Source: Paenibacillus sp. FJAT-29882
GTDB taxonomy: Bacteria; Bacillota; Bacilli; Bacillales; DSM-1321
Assembly (NCBI RefSeq): GCF_001510645.1
Contig: NZ_LMVB01000003.1
Span: 1 to 64,000 of the forward strand
DNA length: 64,000 bases
Direction: 5' to 3'
A program made the position numbers and the translations under genes. The notes under the pieces were generated by a model. It was not told where the DNA came from, did no database searches, and worked only from the letters and a program-made list of their open reading frames with translations. How positions within the stretch are numbered: the first letter of the stretch is position 1; each line of letters begins with the position of its first letter. Positions 15,986 to 24,181 of the stretch are shown here, piece after piece.

Positions 15986-16459
15986 ATGCGTGTGAGTAAA
16001 ACAAATGCCATGAGAATCCTTGATGGTAATAAAGTAGCGTACGAAATTCTTACATATGACAACGAAGATGGAAAAATCCATGGCACAGCAGTAGCTGATA
16101 AAATTGGCAAACCGGCTAATACCGTTTTTAAGACGCTCGTTTCGCAAAGCGGATCGAATTCATTTGTTTTTGTCATTCCAGTCGGTGGCGAACTTGATCT
16201 GAAAAAGGCAGCCAAGGCAGCGGGAGTGAAGAAAATGGAAATGCTTCCTGTGAAAGAGCTACAAAAGTGGACAGGGTACATCCGCGGTGGTTGTTCACCG
16301 GTCGGGATGAAAAGGTTGTACCCGACCTTTATTGATAAAAGCGCGGTGGATTTAGATAGGATGATTGTCAGCGCTGGAAAGATTGGCGTGCAGATGGAAG
16401 TGGAACCACTAAAGCTTGCTGAAACGGTTGAAGCGAAATTTGTCGAGTTAATTAACTAA
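15986..16459 (+). CDS. ybaK: YbaK/EbsC-type aminoacyl-tRNA deacylase
   Basis: 157 aa from ATG 15986; GAAGGG at 15971 leaves normal spacing to this start and none to the ATG at 15977. The family removes Cys misloaded on tRNA-Pro. Conserved elements: HGTAVADKIGKPANTVFKTLV, the lysine in FKTL, and IRGGCSPVGMKRLYPTFID. Twenty bases after cblS with no terminator seen between, so it may be co-transcribed with the B12 operon although its function is unrelated. Confidence 0.9.
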   Translation: MRVSKTNAMRILDGNKVAYEILTYDNEDGKIHGTAVADKIGKPANTVFKTLVSQSGSNSFVFVIPVGGELDLKKAAKAAGVKKMEMLPVKELQKWTGYIRGGCSPVGMKRLYPTFIDKSAVDLDRMIVSAGKIGVQMEVEPLKLAETVEAKFVELIN

Positions 16460-16664
16460 AGAGAATGTCCTCTAAAAGGGTCTGTACTTGAACTCTATAT
16501 ACAGATTATCGTGTCACATACGTTTAAACTAGTAATGTATAAAGGGCTACGTGCTCTGATACCTTTTTTGATAGGCGTTCACCCAAACCACATCTCGTGC
16601 ATATGCTGACGTAGAAAGCATAGATATCTCTCAAGTATCACGGATAAAGGAGAGTGTTAATTAG

Positions 16665-17765
16665 GTGACTGGAAAAACCAAACATTATTTTGCTGGAGGA
16701 AATACAGCTAGAGGATTTCACAGTTTATATGAATCTAATTTGCATGGTTTAGAACGATTATATATTTTAAAAGGTGGCCCAGGGACCGGGAAATCTACAT
16801 TGATGAGGAAAGTGGGCAAGGAATGGGTGGAAAAGGGGTTTGATATCCAGCTTTTGCATTGCTCATCAGATCCAGAATCGATTGATGGTGTTATCGTAAC
16901 AGATTTAAAGGTTGGAATTGTAGATGGTACAGCACCACATGTGATAGAACCTAAAGCACCAGGTGCGATTGAAGAATATATCAATCTTGGAACAGCCTGG
17001 GATTCTCAAATTCTTAGCCAGAATAAGCAAGAAATTATAAGGTTATCAAGTGAAATTAGCGCTGCTTTTGAAGATGCTTATTCTTTATTTGCTTCCGCAT
17101 TGGCGGTCCATGATGAGTGGGAAGAGATCTACATCGCCAACCTAAACTTTCAGAAAGTGAATCAGCTAACAGGAAAATTGAAGGATACCTTTTTTGGAGA
17201 AATGTTTATTAACAAAACATCAGAAATCCGGCACCGGTTTTTAGGTGCAGCTACGCCAATAGGTGCGGTCGATTATGTGCCGAACTTAACTGAAGATATA
17301 GCAAAGCGTTATTTTCTAAAAGGGCGGCCAGGTTCAGGAAAATCAACGATGCTCAAGAAATTGGCGCTTGAAGCAGAGCAGCGTGGTTTTGACGTTGAAA
17401 TCTATCATTGTGGTTTTGATCCCAATAGCCTCGATATGGTCATTATGCGTGAAATTGGCGTGGCTATTTTCGACAGCACCGCTCCCCATGAATATTTTCC
17501 GAGCCGCCAGGGTGATGTGATTGTTGATATTTATCAAGAAGCGATTCTTCCTGGGACTGATGAAATTTATAGCGATCAAATCCAGGATATTTCAACTAGA
17601 TACCGCACGAAAATGAATGAAGCGACTCAATCTTTAGCAAAAGCGAAATCCTTACATGATGAACTAGAAGATATCTATATACGTGCCATGGATTTTTCAG
17701 AAATAGATCGTATTCATAACAGTATCCGTGACAAGGTCAATCAGATTGCCCAGCCGTTTATATAA
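16665..17765 (+). CDS. Tandem P-loop ATPase (PRK06851-like), function unknown
   Basis: 366 aa with two similar halves. Half 1: Walker A GGPGTGKSTLM (near 37) then LLHCSSDPESIDGVIVTDLKVGIVDGTAPHV. Half 2: Walker A GRPGSGKSTML (near 222) then IYHCGFDPNSLDMVIMREIGVAIFDSTAPHE. Each half ends with a helical AVHDEWEEIYI / SLHDELEDIYI segment, so the protein is an internal duplication. GTG start with AAAGGAGAG twelve bases upstream. It stands alone between ybaK and an aldo/keto reductase gene. No biochemical role is known to me. Confidence 0.8.
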   Translation: MTGKTKHYFAGGNTARGFHSLYESNLHGLERLYILKGGPGTGKSTLMRKVGKEWVEKGFDIQLLHCSSDPESIDGVIVTDLKVGIVDGTAPHVIEPKAPGAIEEYINLGTAWDSQILSQNKQEIIRLSSEISAAFEDAYSLFASALAVHDEWEEIYIANLNFQKVNQLTGKLKDTFFGEMFINKTSEIRHRFLGAATPIGAVDYVPNLTEDIAKRYFLKGRPGSGKSTMLKKLALEAEQRGFDVEIYHCGFDPNSLDMVIMREIGVAIFDSTAPHEYFPSRQGDVIVDIYQEAILPGTDEIYSDQIQDISTRYRTKMNEATQSLAKAKSLHDELEDIYIRAMDFSEIDRIHNSIRDKVNQIAQPFI

Positions 17766-17877
17766 TGCTAGAAGAGGATGACTTAAAGGGGTTTTTGGCC
17801 TTATGAGTCATCCTTGTGTGATTTCTTCCTGTTCTTTGCTAAACTGGAAGAAATCATACTTTGGGAGTGAGGACGAA

Positions 17878-18777
17878 GTGGAGCGTATTGAGCTGCATAG
17901 CGATTTATCCTTTTCGAGAATTATTCATGGTCATTGGCGGTTAGCTGATTGGAACTATTCTGTAAAGAGAAGAATAGAACTAATCGAACAATGCTTAGAG
18001 CTTGGTATTACAACGATTGATACAGCCGATATCTACGGGAATTATACATGTGCAGCTCTTTTGGGAGAAGCATTGGCTCTAAAGCCTGAACTTCGTGAGA
18101 AATTGGAAATCGTTACGAAATGTGGAATCAAGCTAGCTAATGAAGATAATGGCGTTCGTTTGAATCATTATGATAGCAGTACAGTACATATTATTGAATC
18201 AGTAGAGCAATCGCTCAAAAATCTTCAGACAGATTATATAGACGTCTTGTTGCTTCACCGACCAGATGTTTTGCTGAATCCAAAAGAGGTAGCAGAAGCA
18301 TTCAGGAAGTTAAAGCAAGCAGGAAAGGTGAAGCATTTTGGTGTATCGAATTACTTGCCTTCACAAGTGGACATGCTAAACGCATATTTAGATGTACCGC
18401 TCATCACCAATCAAATAGAACTGTCCGCCCTATATCGAGAGCATTTTGAAAATGGGGTTCTTGATCAATGTATGAAGGAAAATATGCCTCCAATGGCTTG
18501 GTCACCACTTGCAAGGGGGAAGCTGTTCACAGGTGAAGACACACAGGCGATTAGAGTACGCAAAGCCCTTGAACGAGCTGCGGCTGACATGAATGCACAA
18601 ACGATTGATGAAGTCGCGTATGCCTGGCTCATGTACCACCCTGCTAAAATCATGCCGATTGTCGGTTCAGGAAAAATGGAACGAATCCAAGCGGCAGTTC
18701 ATGCTTTATCGTTGAAATTTAGCAGAGAACAATGGTATGAAATTTGGGTAGCATCACGAGGTAAGAATGTCGATTAA
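17878..18777 (+). CDS. Aldo/keto reductase, YcsN-like
   Basis: 299 aa from GTG 17878 (GGGAGTGAGGACG upstream); an in-frame ATG at 17803 adds a leader not seen in the family. TIM-barrel NADPH-dependent oxidoreductase. Catalytic Asp and Tyr in TIDTADIYGNYT, Lys in EIVTKCGIKL, His in DVLLLHRPD; the C-terminal MPIVGSGKMERI binds the cofactor phosphate. Substrate unknown. Same direction as the HAD gene that follows. Confidence 0.88.
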   Translation: MERIELHSDLSFSRIIHGHWRLADWNYSVKRRIELIEQCLELGITTIDTADIYGNYTCAALLGEALALKPELREKLEIVTKCGIKLANEDNGVRLNHYDSSTVHIIESVEQSLKNLQTDYIDVLLLHRPDVLLNPKEVAEAFRKLKQAGKVKHFGVSNYLPSQVDMLNAYLDVPLITNQIELSALYREHFENGVLDQCMKENMPPMAWSPLARGKLFTGEDTQAIRVRKALERAAADMNAQTIDEVAYAWLMYHPAKIMPIVGSGKMERIQAAVHALSLKFSREQWYEIWVASRGKNVD

Positions 18778-18822
18778 CGAGATCTAAGGAAGCAAAAAAA
18801 TGATTGGTATGAGGTGGATAAA

Positions 18823-19704
18823 TTGATTAAAACGATAGCTACAGATATGGACGGAACATTATTGAATAAATTTCAAGAAGTGAGCAAGGAGAATAAGGAT
18901 GCGATTGAAGCGGCACTGCGCCAAGGCATTGAAGTGATCGTGGCAACTGGAAGATCCTACGAGGAAGCTCGTATTGCATTAGATGAAGCCAAGCTTGATT
19001 TGCCAATTATTGCTGCGAATGGTGCAGCTGTTTACACAAAAGATGGGCAGATTGTGACGTCTAATCCGATGAGCACAGAAAAGGTACTTGAAACGATTGA
19101 ATGCCTCGAAAAGGAAAATCTTTATTTTGAAGTGTACACAAGCAATGGTGTCTATTCGAAAGACTATGAAGTTTCTGTAGCGGTTTTAGTTGATATTATC
19201 TTAACGGCAAATCCTGATGCTGATCCTATGAAAGTTAGGGAACGTGCCCATAACAGATTAAAGATGGGACTTGTAAAAACAATCGCGGATTATCGTGAAT
19301 TATTTACAATGCCAGACGTTTCCATTCATAAAATGCTCGTTTTTTCAAGTGACCTTACTGCTTTAGGTAAAGCGGCTGGAGAAATTAAGCAATTCAAGGG
19401 TCTTGCAGTTTCATCATCAGGACGTGAAAATCTCGAAATTTCCAGTGAATCCGCACAAAAGGGAATTGCTCTTAAGAACTACTTGGATGAAAAGGGAGAA
19501 TCCATTAAGTTCGCGATGGCGATTGGCGATAACTTCAATGATGTGTCCATGTTTGAGCGAGTTGGTCGCTCAGTAGCAATGGGAAATGCCCCGCTTGAAA
19601 TTCAGAAGCTATGTCATTTTGTTACTGCGAAAAATGACGAACATGGCGTTGCCAAAGCGATTCAAGACGTGTTAAAGGAAGTACAAACAGCTAACAAAGC
19701 CTGA
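18823..19704 (+). CDS. Cof-type HAD-IIB phosphatase
   Basis: 293 aa from TTG 18823, favoured because AGGTGG lies five bases upstream; GTG 18814 is the alternative. HAD motif I DMDGTLLN (Asp nucleophile and acid/base), motif II TGRSYEE, motif III lysine in SAQKGIALKNY, motif IV AIGDNFNDVSMF. The C2-type cap is between II and III. Members dephosphorylate sugar phosphates or flavin/pyridoxal intermediates with broad specificity. A terminator follows. Confidence 0.9.
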   Translation: MIKTIATDMDGTLLNKFQEVSKENKDAIEAALRQGIEVIVATGRSYEEARIALDEAKLDLPIIAANGAAVYTKDGQIVTSNPMSTEKVLETIECLEKENLYFEVYTSNGVYSKDYEVSVAVLVDIILTANPDADPMKVRERAHNRLKMGLVKTIADYRELFTMPDVSIHKMLVFSSDLTALGKAAGEIKQFKGLAVSSSGRENLEISSESAQKGIALKNYLDEKGESIKFAMAIGDNFNDVSMFERVGRSVAMGNAPLEIQKLCHFVTAKNDEHGVAKAIQDVLKEVQTANKA

Positions 19705-19723
19705 AAGGAAACCTCAGGAGAAT

Positions 19724-19756
19724 AAAAAAGTGCCTTTGCTATAGGCATTTTTTTAT
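19724..19756 (+). terminator. Terminator after HAD gene
   Basis: AAAAGTGCCT, loop TTTGCT, AGGCATTTTT followed by more T. Perfect ten-base stem, 20 bases after the stop. Confidence 0.85.
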
Positions 19757-19798
19757 TCTCCTTCTCTTAAATAATACCGGATAATATATCCATAAGAC

Positions 19799-19827
19799 TA
19801 GACATTTTTATAAAACAGGAGTATAGT
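19799..19827 (+). promoter_or_regulatory. Promoter of the marR-MFS operon
   Basis: -35 TAGACA (19799-19804), 17-base spacer, -10 TATAGT (19822-19827). The palindromic operator 19825-19840 overlaps the -10, so binding would block RNA polymerase. Confidence 0.65.
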
Positions 19828-19840
19828 TACCTAGGTAACT
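19825..19840. promoter_or_regulatory. MarR-type operator (16-bp perfect palindrome)
   Basis: AGTTACCTAGGTAACT is perfectly self-complementary, sits between the -10 and the ribosome site of the MarR gene, and has the size of MarR-family sites. The likely ligand is the repressor encoded just downstream. Confidence 0.75.
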
Positions 19841-19861
19841 TATTGTAGGAGGAAATAAAAA

Positions 19862-20281
19862 TTGACCCCAAATCATCAATTCTTTCACCAATATCTGCAG
19901 ATTTCTAGGCTGTTTACGAAGAAGCTAAATGAGCAGCTTCTTCAATATGGTCTTTTTCATTCACAATGGAGCATTGTTTATTTTTTAAAAACCAAAGGTC
20001 CTTCCACACTTGTTGAAATCGGTGAATACTTAAATGTGGAAAAACCAACGATTACACGGACAGTCCAACGTTTAAATGAAGGAGGGTTTATTCAACAGGT
20101 TCCTGGGAAGGATCGCCGTGTAAAACGAATTCAGCTAACAGAAGCAGGAGAAGAAGTGTATACATCGTGTAGGGAAGCAGTAACTGAATTTGAATATAAA
20201 GTCTTGGATGGTATTTCCGAGCAGGAAAAGGAAGAAGTATTTCAGACACTTACGAAGATTTATGTCAATTTAGAGAAGTAA
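19862..20281 (+). CDS. MarR family transcriptional repressor
   Basis: 139 aa, TTG start with TAGGAGGA seven bases upstream. Winged helix: TLVEIGEYLNVEKPTITRTVQRLNEGGFI followed by the wing KDRRVKRIQLTEAG. Dimerisation helices at both ends. It sits 12 bases before an MFS exporter gene and behind a palindromic operator, so it probably represses its own operon and is released by a substrate of the transporter. Confidence 0.92.
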   Translation: MTPNHQFFHQYLQISRLFTKKLNEQLLQYGLFHSQWSIVYFLKTKGPSTLVEIGEYLNVEKPTITRTVQRLNEGGFIQQVPGKDRRVKRIQLTEAGEEVYTSCREAVTEFEYKVLDGISEQEKEEVFQTLTKIYVNLEK

Positions 20282-20293
20282 GGTGATAAAAAT

Positions 20294-21493
20294 ATGAATA
20301 AACCAAAATTATGGACGAAGGATTTCTTAATCATTTCTTCAACGAACTTTTTTATCTTTATGATTTTCTATTTATTGATGGTCACATTATCCGTTTACAC
20401 GATTGATCAATTTGGAGCAACTGCAAGTCAATCAGGATTGGCATCCAGTATTTTTGTTATCGGTGCTCTCGCTGTTCGACCATTTGCAGGGAAATATATT
20501 GAATTAATTGGGAAAAGGAACATGCTATATGGAGCATTGGTACTTTTTCTTGTTACAACATTAATATATTTCAAAACGGATAGCCTAGCCTTTTTATTAA
20601 CAAACCGTTTGATACATGGGATTGCATTTGGGTTTGCATCAACGGCGACAGGAACGATTGCAGCGGACGTTATTCCGAATGAACGGAGAGGGGAAGGTAC
20701 CGGCTACTTTGCAATGAGTATGAATCTGGCCATGGCTACTGGACCATTTTTAGGCTTATTTCTTAGCCAACATGGAACATACAACATGATTTTTACATCA
20801 TGTGTGATATTTGCTGTCATTGCCTTTATTCCGACCTTATTCATGAAGTTTAGAAAAGTTGAACTTACACAGATGGAAAGGGACACATTGAAAGGAATCA
20901 AAATCGGCGATTTCTTTGAGGTGAAGGCTTTACCGATAGCTATTGTTATGTGTATTGTAGGGTTTTCCTATTCTAGTGTTTTAACTTTCATGACTGCGTA
21001 TTCTAAGGAAATGGGCTTAGTAAATGTTGCGAGTTTCTTTTTTGTCGTGTTTGCCATTTTCCTCTTAGCGTCTCGGCCGTTCACTGGACGTTGGTTTGAT
21101 TTAAAAGGAGAGAATTTTGTCATTTATCCCTCTTTACTCTTATTTGGCATTGGGATGCTAGTACTAAGTCAAGCAAACCATGGGTTTATCTTGTTAGCTG
21201 CAGGTGCACTAATTGGTGTAGGATATGGGACCTTCCAATCCAGCGCTCAGGCTATTGCGATAAAGAATGCCCCTCGTCATAAAATGGGTCTTGCCACATC
21301 TACCTTCTTTGTGTTCGTCGATTTAGGCATAGGAATCGGACCTTTTACTCTAGGCTTCTTAATCCCAGTTATCGGTTATAATGGTCTATACGTGAGTATG
21401 GCATTAGTAGGGTTTGCATGTATGTTTGTTTATTATCTTTTACATGGGAAAAAATCAGCTGAGGATAAACAAAAGGTACACGCATACAAATAA
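20294..21493 (+). CDS. MFS transporter, drug-efflux type
   Basis: 399 aa, twelve predicted membrane helices. Motif A-like AGKYIELIGKRNML after helix 2 and GRWFDLKGENFV after helix 8 mark the two MFS halves; ANDVIPNERRGEGTGYF-like sequence near 120 is typical of bacterial exporters. Second gene of the MarR-controlled operon, with AAGGTGAT before the ATG. It probably exports a toxic compound recognised by the repressor; the compound is unknown. Confidence 0.88.
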   Translation: MNKPKLWTKDFLIISSTNFFIFMIFYLLMVTLSVYTIDQFGATASQSGLASSIFVIGALAVRPFAGKYIELIGKRNMLYGALVLFLVTTLIYFKTDSLAFLLTNRLIHGIAFGFASTATGTIAADVIPNERRGEGTGYFAMSMNLAMATGPFLGLFLSQHGTYNMIFTSCVIFAVIAFIPTLFMKFRKVELTQMERDTLKGIKIGDFFEVKALPIAIVMCIVGFSYSSVLTFMTAYSKEMGLVNVASFFFVVFAIFLLASRPFTGRWFDLKGENFVIYPSLLLFGIGMLVLSQANHGFILLAAGALIGVGYGTFQSSAQAIAIKNAPRHKMGLATSTFFVFVDLGIGIGPFTLGFLIPVIGYNGLYVSMALVGFACMFVYYLLHGKKSAEDKQKVHAYK

Positions 21494-21578
21494 ATTTATT
21501 TGAGAATAAGTGAATAAAAAAATCATTTGGTGAAATAATAGAAGTACGATGATTTTTTCAAAGAAATTCCCCCTTTTT

Positions 21579-21610
21579 GAATCGCTTGCCTATTGGCAGG
21601 CGATTTTTTT
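21579..21610 (+). terminator. Terminator after MFS exporter gene
   Basis: ATCGCTTGCC, loop TATT, GGCAGGCGAT with one G-T pair, then TTTTTTT. Confidence 0.85.
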
Positions 21611-21783
21611 GATGCGTATGATAGCTAGGTTATTGGGCTCTTAATGAATAGTCCAGCTGTTGATTTGTGTTTCTTTATCCTATAGGTCTTTCAAGGTTTA
21701 ATAATCCATGCTTGATACACTAGTTTATGAATGAATTACTTGAATTCGTTTAGAAGTAATTCTCGCGAGTAATTATTCTTTTC

Positions 21784-21826
21784 CGCGAATATTAGAGTTG
21801 TGATCTAACAGTTTAAAATATTCGCG
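21784..21826. promoter_or_regulatory. Inverted repeat upstream of SDR gene
   Basis: CGCGAATATT at 21784-21793 and its exact complement at 21817-21826, 23 bases apart; flanking CTTT/AAAG extend the symmetry. It lies about 50 bases before the promoter and overlaps the first GAAA of the proposed DeoR site. It could be a second regulator's operator or a looping site. Confidence 0.5.
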
Positions 21827-21863
21827 AAAGATAAATGAAAATAAAAAAAACAATTATACGAAA
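21826..21863 (+). promoter_or_regulatory. Proposed DeoR site 1 (GAAA repeats)
   Basis: GAAA at 21826, 21837 and 21860, roughly on one face of the helix, just before the -35 of the SDR promoter. The same pattern precedes 24182, 26792 and the repressor gene. Confidence 0.6.
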
Positions 21864-21869
21864 GTAAAA

Positions 21870-21897
21870 TTGACAAAATGAAAACAATTGATAAAAT
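21870..21897 (+). promoter_or_regulatory. Promoter of the SDR gene
   Basis: -35 TTGACA (21870-21875), 16-base spacer, -10 TAAAAT (21892-21897). Confidence 0.7.
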
Positions 21898-21938
21898 ATA
21901 ATAAAGTCTTGAAAATTTAGTCATGAGGAGTGAAGTAA

Positions 21939-22709
21939 ATGAATTACCAACAATTATTTAGTTTGAAGGGCAAAACGGCTCTAGTTACTGGAGGAGCAAG
22001 AGGGCTGGGGAAAGCCATGGCTGAAGCGTTGGCTCAGGTTGGTGCAAATATTATCATTGCAGATATGGAATTGGCTTCAGCACAACAAACGGCGAAAGAA
22101 TTAGCTTCATTCGGTGGAAGAACATTGGGTCTTCAAGTAGATGTAACAAGTGAAGAACAGGTTAGGGCCATGGTTGATCAAATTGTAGGCGAATTCAATG
22201 AGCTGAATGTTGTCATTAATAATGCGGGTATATGCCAAAAAATCACAGTGGAAGAACAGAGTTTAGAAGATTGGAAGAAAACAATGGATGTAAATGTAAA
22301 CGGTGTCTTCCTAGTTTCGAAGTATAGCGGTAAACAAATGAAAGTGCAGGGTGGCGGGTCCATAATTAATATGGCATCAATGTCGAGTTTTATTGCGAAT
22401 ACTGAAGCGCAATGTGCATACAACGCATCAAAAGCAGCGGTCGATATGATGACAAAATGTATGGCATCCGAATGGGCGGGAAACAATATTCGTGTCAACG
22501 CCATTGCGCCGGGCTATATGAAAACAGAGATGACAAAACCAATCTTTGCACCTGGGGGAGAACTTGCACATGTGCTGGACCTCGTACCATTGAAAAGGCT
22601 AGGTGAACCCCATGAACTTGGCGGTCTGGCCATTTATTTGGCATCTGACGCATCGACTTTTGCAACTGGATCTACATTTATAGTAGATGGTGGATACACA
22701 ATCTGGTAA
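21939..22709 (+). CDS. SDR polyol dehydrogenase, candidate D-threitol dehydrogenase
   Basis: 256 aa classical short-chain dehydrogenase. NAD(P) motif TGGARGLG (18-25), NNAG (near 94), catalytic Ser in NMASMSS, Tyr and Lys in YNASK (near 160). Acidic D after the second strand (IIIADME) favours NAD. Monocistronic (own promoter and terminator) but sharing the GAAA-repeat operator with the rest of the locus. By analogy with DthD of the mycobacterial tetritol pathway it may oxidise D-threitol to D-erythrulose; arabinitol, xylitol or sorbitol are alternatives. Confidence 0.85.
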   Translation: MNYQQLFSLKGKTALVTGGARGLGKAMAEALAQVGANIIIADMELASAQQTAKELASFGGRTLGLQVDVTSEEQVRAMVDQIVGEFNELNVVINNAGICQKITVEEQSLEDWKKTMDVNVNGVFLVSKYSGKQMKVQGGGSIINMASMSSFIANTEAQCAYNASKAAVDMMTKCMASEWAGNNIRVNAIAPGYMKTEMTKPIFAPGGELAHVLDLVPLKRLGEPHELGGLAIYLASDASTFATGSTFIVDGGYTIW

Positions 22710-22764
22710 AAGTACTAAAATCTATAGTTCTGTTTTTGTGGACGAAAACAGTAATTACGATAAC

Positions 22765-22806
22765 GGTAGAGTGCTAAACGGAATGGTTTTAGCGCTCTAC
22801 TTTTTG
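22765..22806 (+). terminator. Terminator after SDR gene
   Basis: GTAGAG-GCTAAA paired with TTTTAGCGCTCTAC, then TTTTTG. Confidence 0.8.
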
Positions 22807-22880
22807 TCTATATATAATGATTTGTAGTCATTTTCATATTATATCAACAACCTAGTCTTTCTTTAGTTTATAATAGCGAT

Positions 22881-22912
22881 GAAAAAACAGCATATATTTG
22901 ATATGCTGTTTA
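22881..22912 (-). terminator. Terminator of the deoR gene
   Basis: On the minus strand CAGCATAT, loop, ATATGCTG followed by TTTTTTC, placed about 60 bases after the deoR stop. Confidence 0.75.
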
Positions 22913-22973
22913 ATGTGTTATGAGTGATATTTCTCCACGTTACTGAACTACGTAAATAAAATTCGGTTACTTT

Positions 22974-23762
22974 TTAGTTTGTGTTACCAGAAACAATGAG
23001 GACTTCAATACCTTGATCCTCTAGTTTTGCAGCATAACCATCTGGGAGTTCGTCATTTGTAATAATTAAATCGAGCTGATCAATAGACGCGAAAGATGCA
23101 ATTGAGTTTTTATTCATTTTTGTATGATCCAGAAGAGCGATCACCTTGTTAGAAGCGTTGACCATTGCCTTTTTTAATTCAACTTCGTATACGCTGAAGT
23201 CGGTCAAACCAGAATCAATTGAAAACCCATTTGCAGAAGTAAACATAGCATCAATATGTATTTGACTTAAAATACTAATGCCCAGATTCCCTTCCAATGA
23301 ATTAGAACCTCGTTTTACAATCCCACCTAATAAAATAACAGTAATATCTGAATGATTGTTTAGCTCCAATGCGGTGTTTATGCCGCTTGTCACGACAGTT
23401 AAACGGATTGATGTATCCCTTAATATACGAGCTAGTTCAAGAGCAGTTGAACTAGCATCGAGCATAATACACTGGCCACTAGATAAAAGCTCAGCTGCTT
23501 TTTTAGCGATAGCTGATTTTTCATCTCTATTTTTGCTCTCACGCATAGAGAAACTTGTGTCGCTATCTTGATGTTCGGATAAAACAGCGCCGCCGTGTGT
23601 CCGTTTCAATAATCCAGATTCCTCCATCTTGGATAAATCTGTTCGTAATGTTGCCTCGGAAACTTTGATCTCTTCAGAGAGCTCTTTAATAGTTACACGT
23701 TGTTGATCCATTAGCTTATCCATAATAATTTTTTGTCTTTCTGATGCAAACATTTTTGTCAT
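22974..23762 (-). CDS. DeoR family repressor of the polyol locus
   Basis: 262 aa from the ATG at 23762 (AGGTGAT upstream). N-terminal DeoR helix-turn-helix: FASERQKIIMDKLMDQQRVT, then VSEATLRTDLSKMEESGLLKRTHGGAV. C-terminal sugar-phosphate sensor domain with ILLGGIVKRGSNSLEG and LLDHTKMNKNS, where DeoR proteins bind phosphorylated effectors. Encoded opposite to and between the SDR and zinc dehydrogenase genes. The shared GAAA repeats, also in front of its own gene, indicate that it controls the locus and itself; a tetrulose phosphate or similar is a plausible inducer. Confidence 0.9.
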   Translation of the reverse strand: MTKMFASERQKIIMDKLMDQQRVTIKELSEEIKVSEATLRTDLSKMEESGLLKRTHGGAVLSEHQDSDTSFSMRESKNRDEKSAIAKKAAELLSSGQCIMLDASSTALELARILRDTSIRLTVVTSGINTALELNNHSDITVILLGGIVKRGSNSLEGNLGISILSQIHIDAMFTSANGFSIDSGLTDFSVYEVELKKAMVNASNKVIALLDHTKMNKNSIASFASIDQLDLIITNDELPDGYAAKLEDQGIEVLIVSGNTN

Positions 23763-23815
23763 TCTTATCACCTGCATATATTTATTTTCGTTTTGTATTC
23801 GATTACAAAACATTT

Positions 23816-23829
23816 GAAATTAAAAGAAA
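23816..23829. promoter_or_regulatory. Proposed DeoR site 4 (autoregulation)
   Basis: GAAA at 23816 and 23826, exactly 10 bases apart, 55-65 bases upstream of the deoR start, within TTGAAATTAAAAGAAAG; close in sequence to site 2. Confidence 0.5.
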
Positions 23830-23942
23830 GATTCATGATGGACTCATAAAAGGCAGTATAGAAACTTTATTATTTATATTACATCTAATAGTACATCATT
23901 TGGCGTTAATAATGTAATGTATTTTAAAAACCAAAAATAAAT

Positions 23943-23967
23943 GAAAGTGTATTGAAAGAAATCGAAA
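23943..23967 (+). promoter_or_regulatory. Proposed DeoR site 3 (GAAA repeats)
   Basis: GAAA at 23943, 23954 and 23964 (spacing 11 and 10) directly before the -35 TTGACC at 23975. Confidence 0.6.
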
Positions 23968-23974
23968 AAATAAG

Positions 23975-24004
23975 TTGACCAATCAATAATAAATATAATA
24001 TAAT
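23975..24004 (+). promoter_or_regulatory. Promoter of the zinc dehydrogenase gene
   Basis: -35 TTGACC (23975-23980), 18-base spacer, -10 TATAAT (23999-24004). Leaves a leader of about 170 bases that contains a near-cre box. Confidence 0.65.
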
Positions 24005-24120
24005 GAAAATCGTAAACAGGATAGGCTCTTGTAAATAAAGCCCAAAGAATATTGAAAATGTGTAACAGATAAACTGCCTTTAATGGAAAAGGCTTTAGAA
24101 ATTTCAACTATCAAAGTAAA

Positions 24121-24134
24121 TGTAAGCGTTGTCG
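24121..24134. promoter_or_regulatory. Near-consensus cre box (CcpA)
   Basis: TGTAAGCGTTGTCG matches the cre consensus TGWAANCGNTNWCA at 13 of 14 positions. Located about 110 bases downstream of the predicted start point, it would act as a roadblock for glucose repression. Confidence 0.65.
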
Positions 24135-24181
24135 AGTGTGAGAGTAGCAAAATTCCAGCTAAAGAAGAGGAGCGATGAAAG

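Larger units (their letters stand above)
21494..21938. other. Intergenic region with terminators, operators and promoter
   Basis: 445 bases. A strong terminator lies at 21579-21610. Then come a near-palindrome centred on CTCGCGAG (21762-21769), the inverted repeat CGCGAATATT/AATATTCGCG (21784-21793, 21817-21826), GAAA repeats and a sigma-A promoter for the SDR gene. Confidence 0.75.

Noticed and set aside
16460-16664. Gap before the tandem ATPase examined for a riboswitch
   Set aside because: Apart from a short AAAGGGTCTGTAC piece of the dispersed hairpin repeat, no known aptamer motif or expression platform was recognised.
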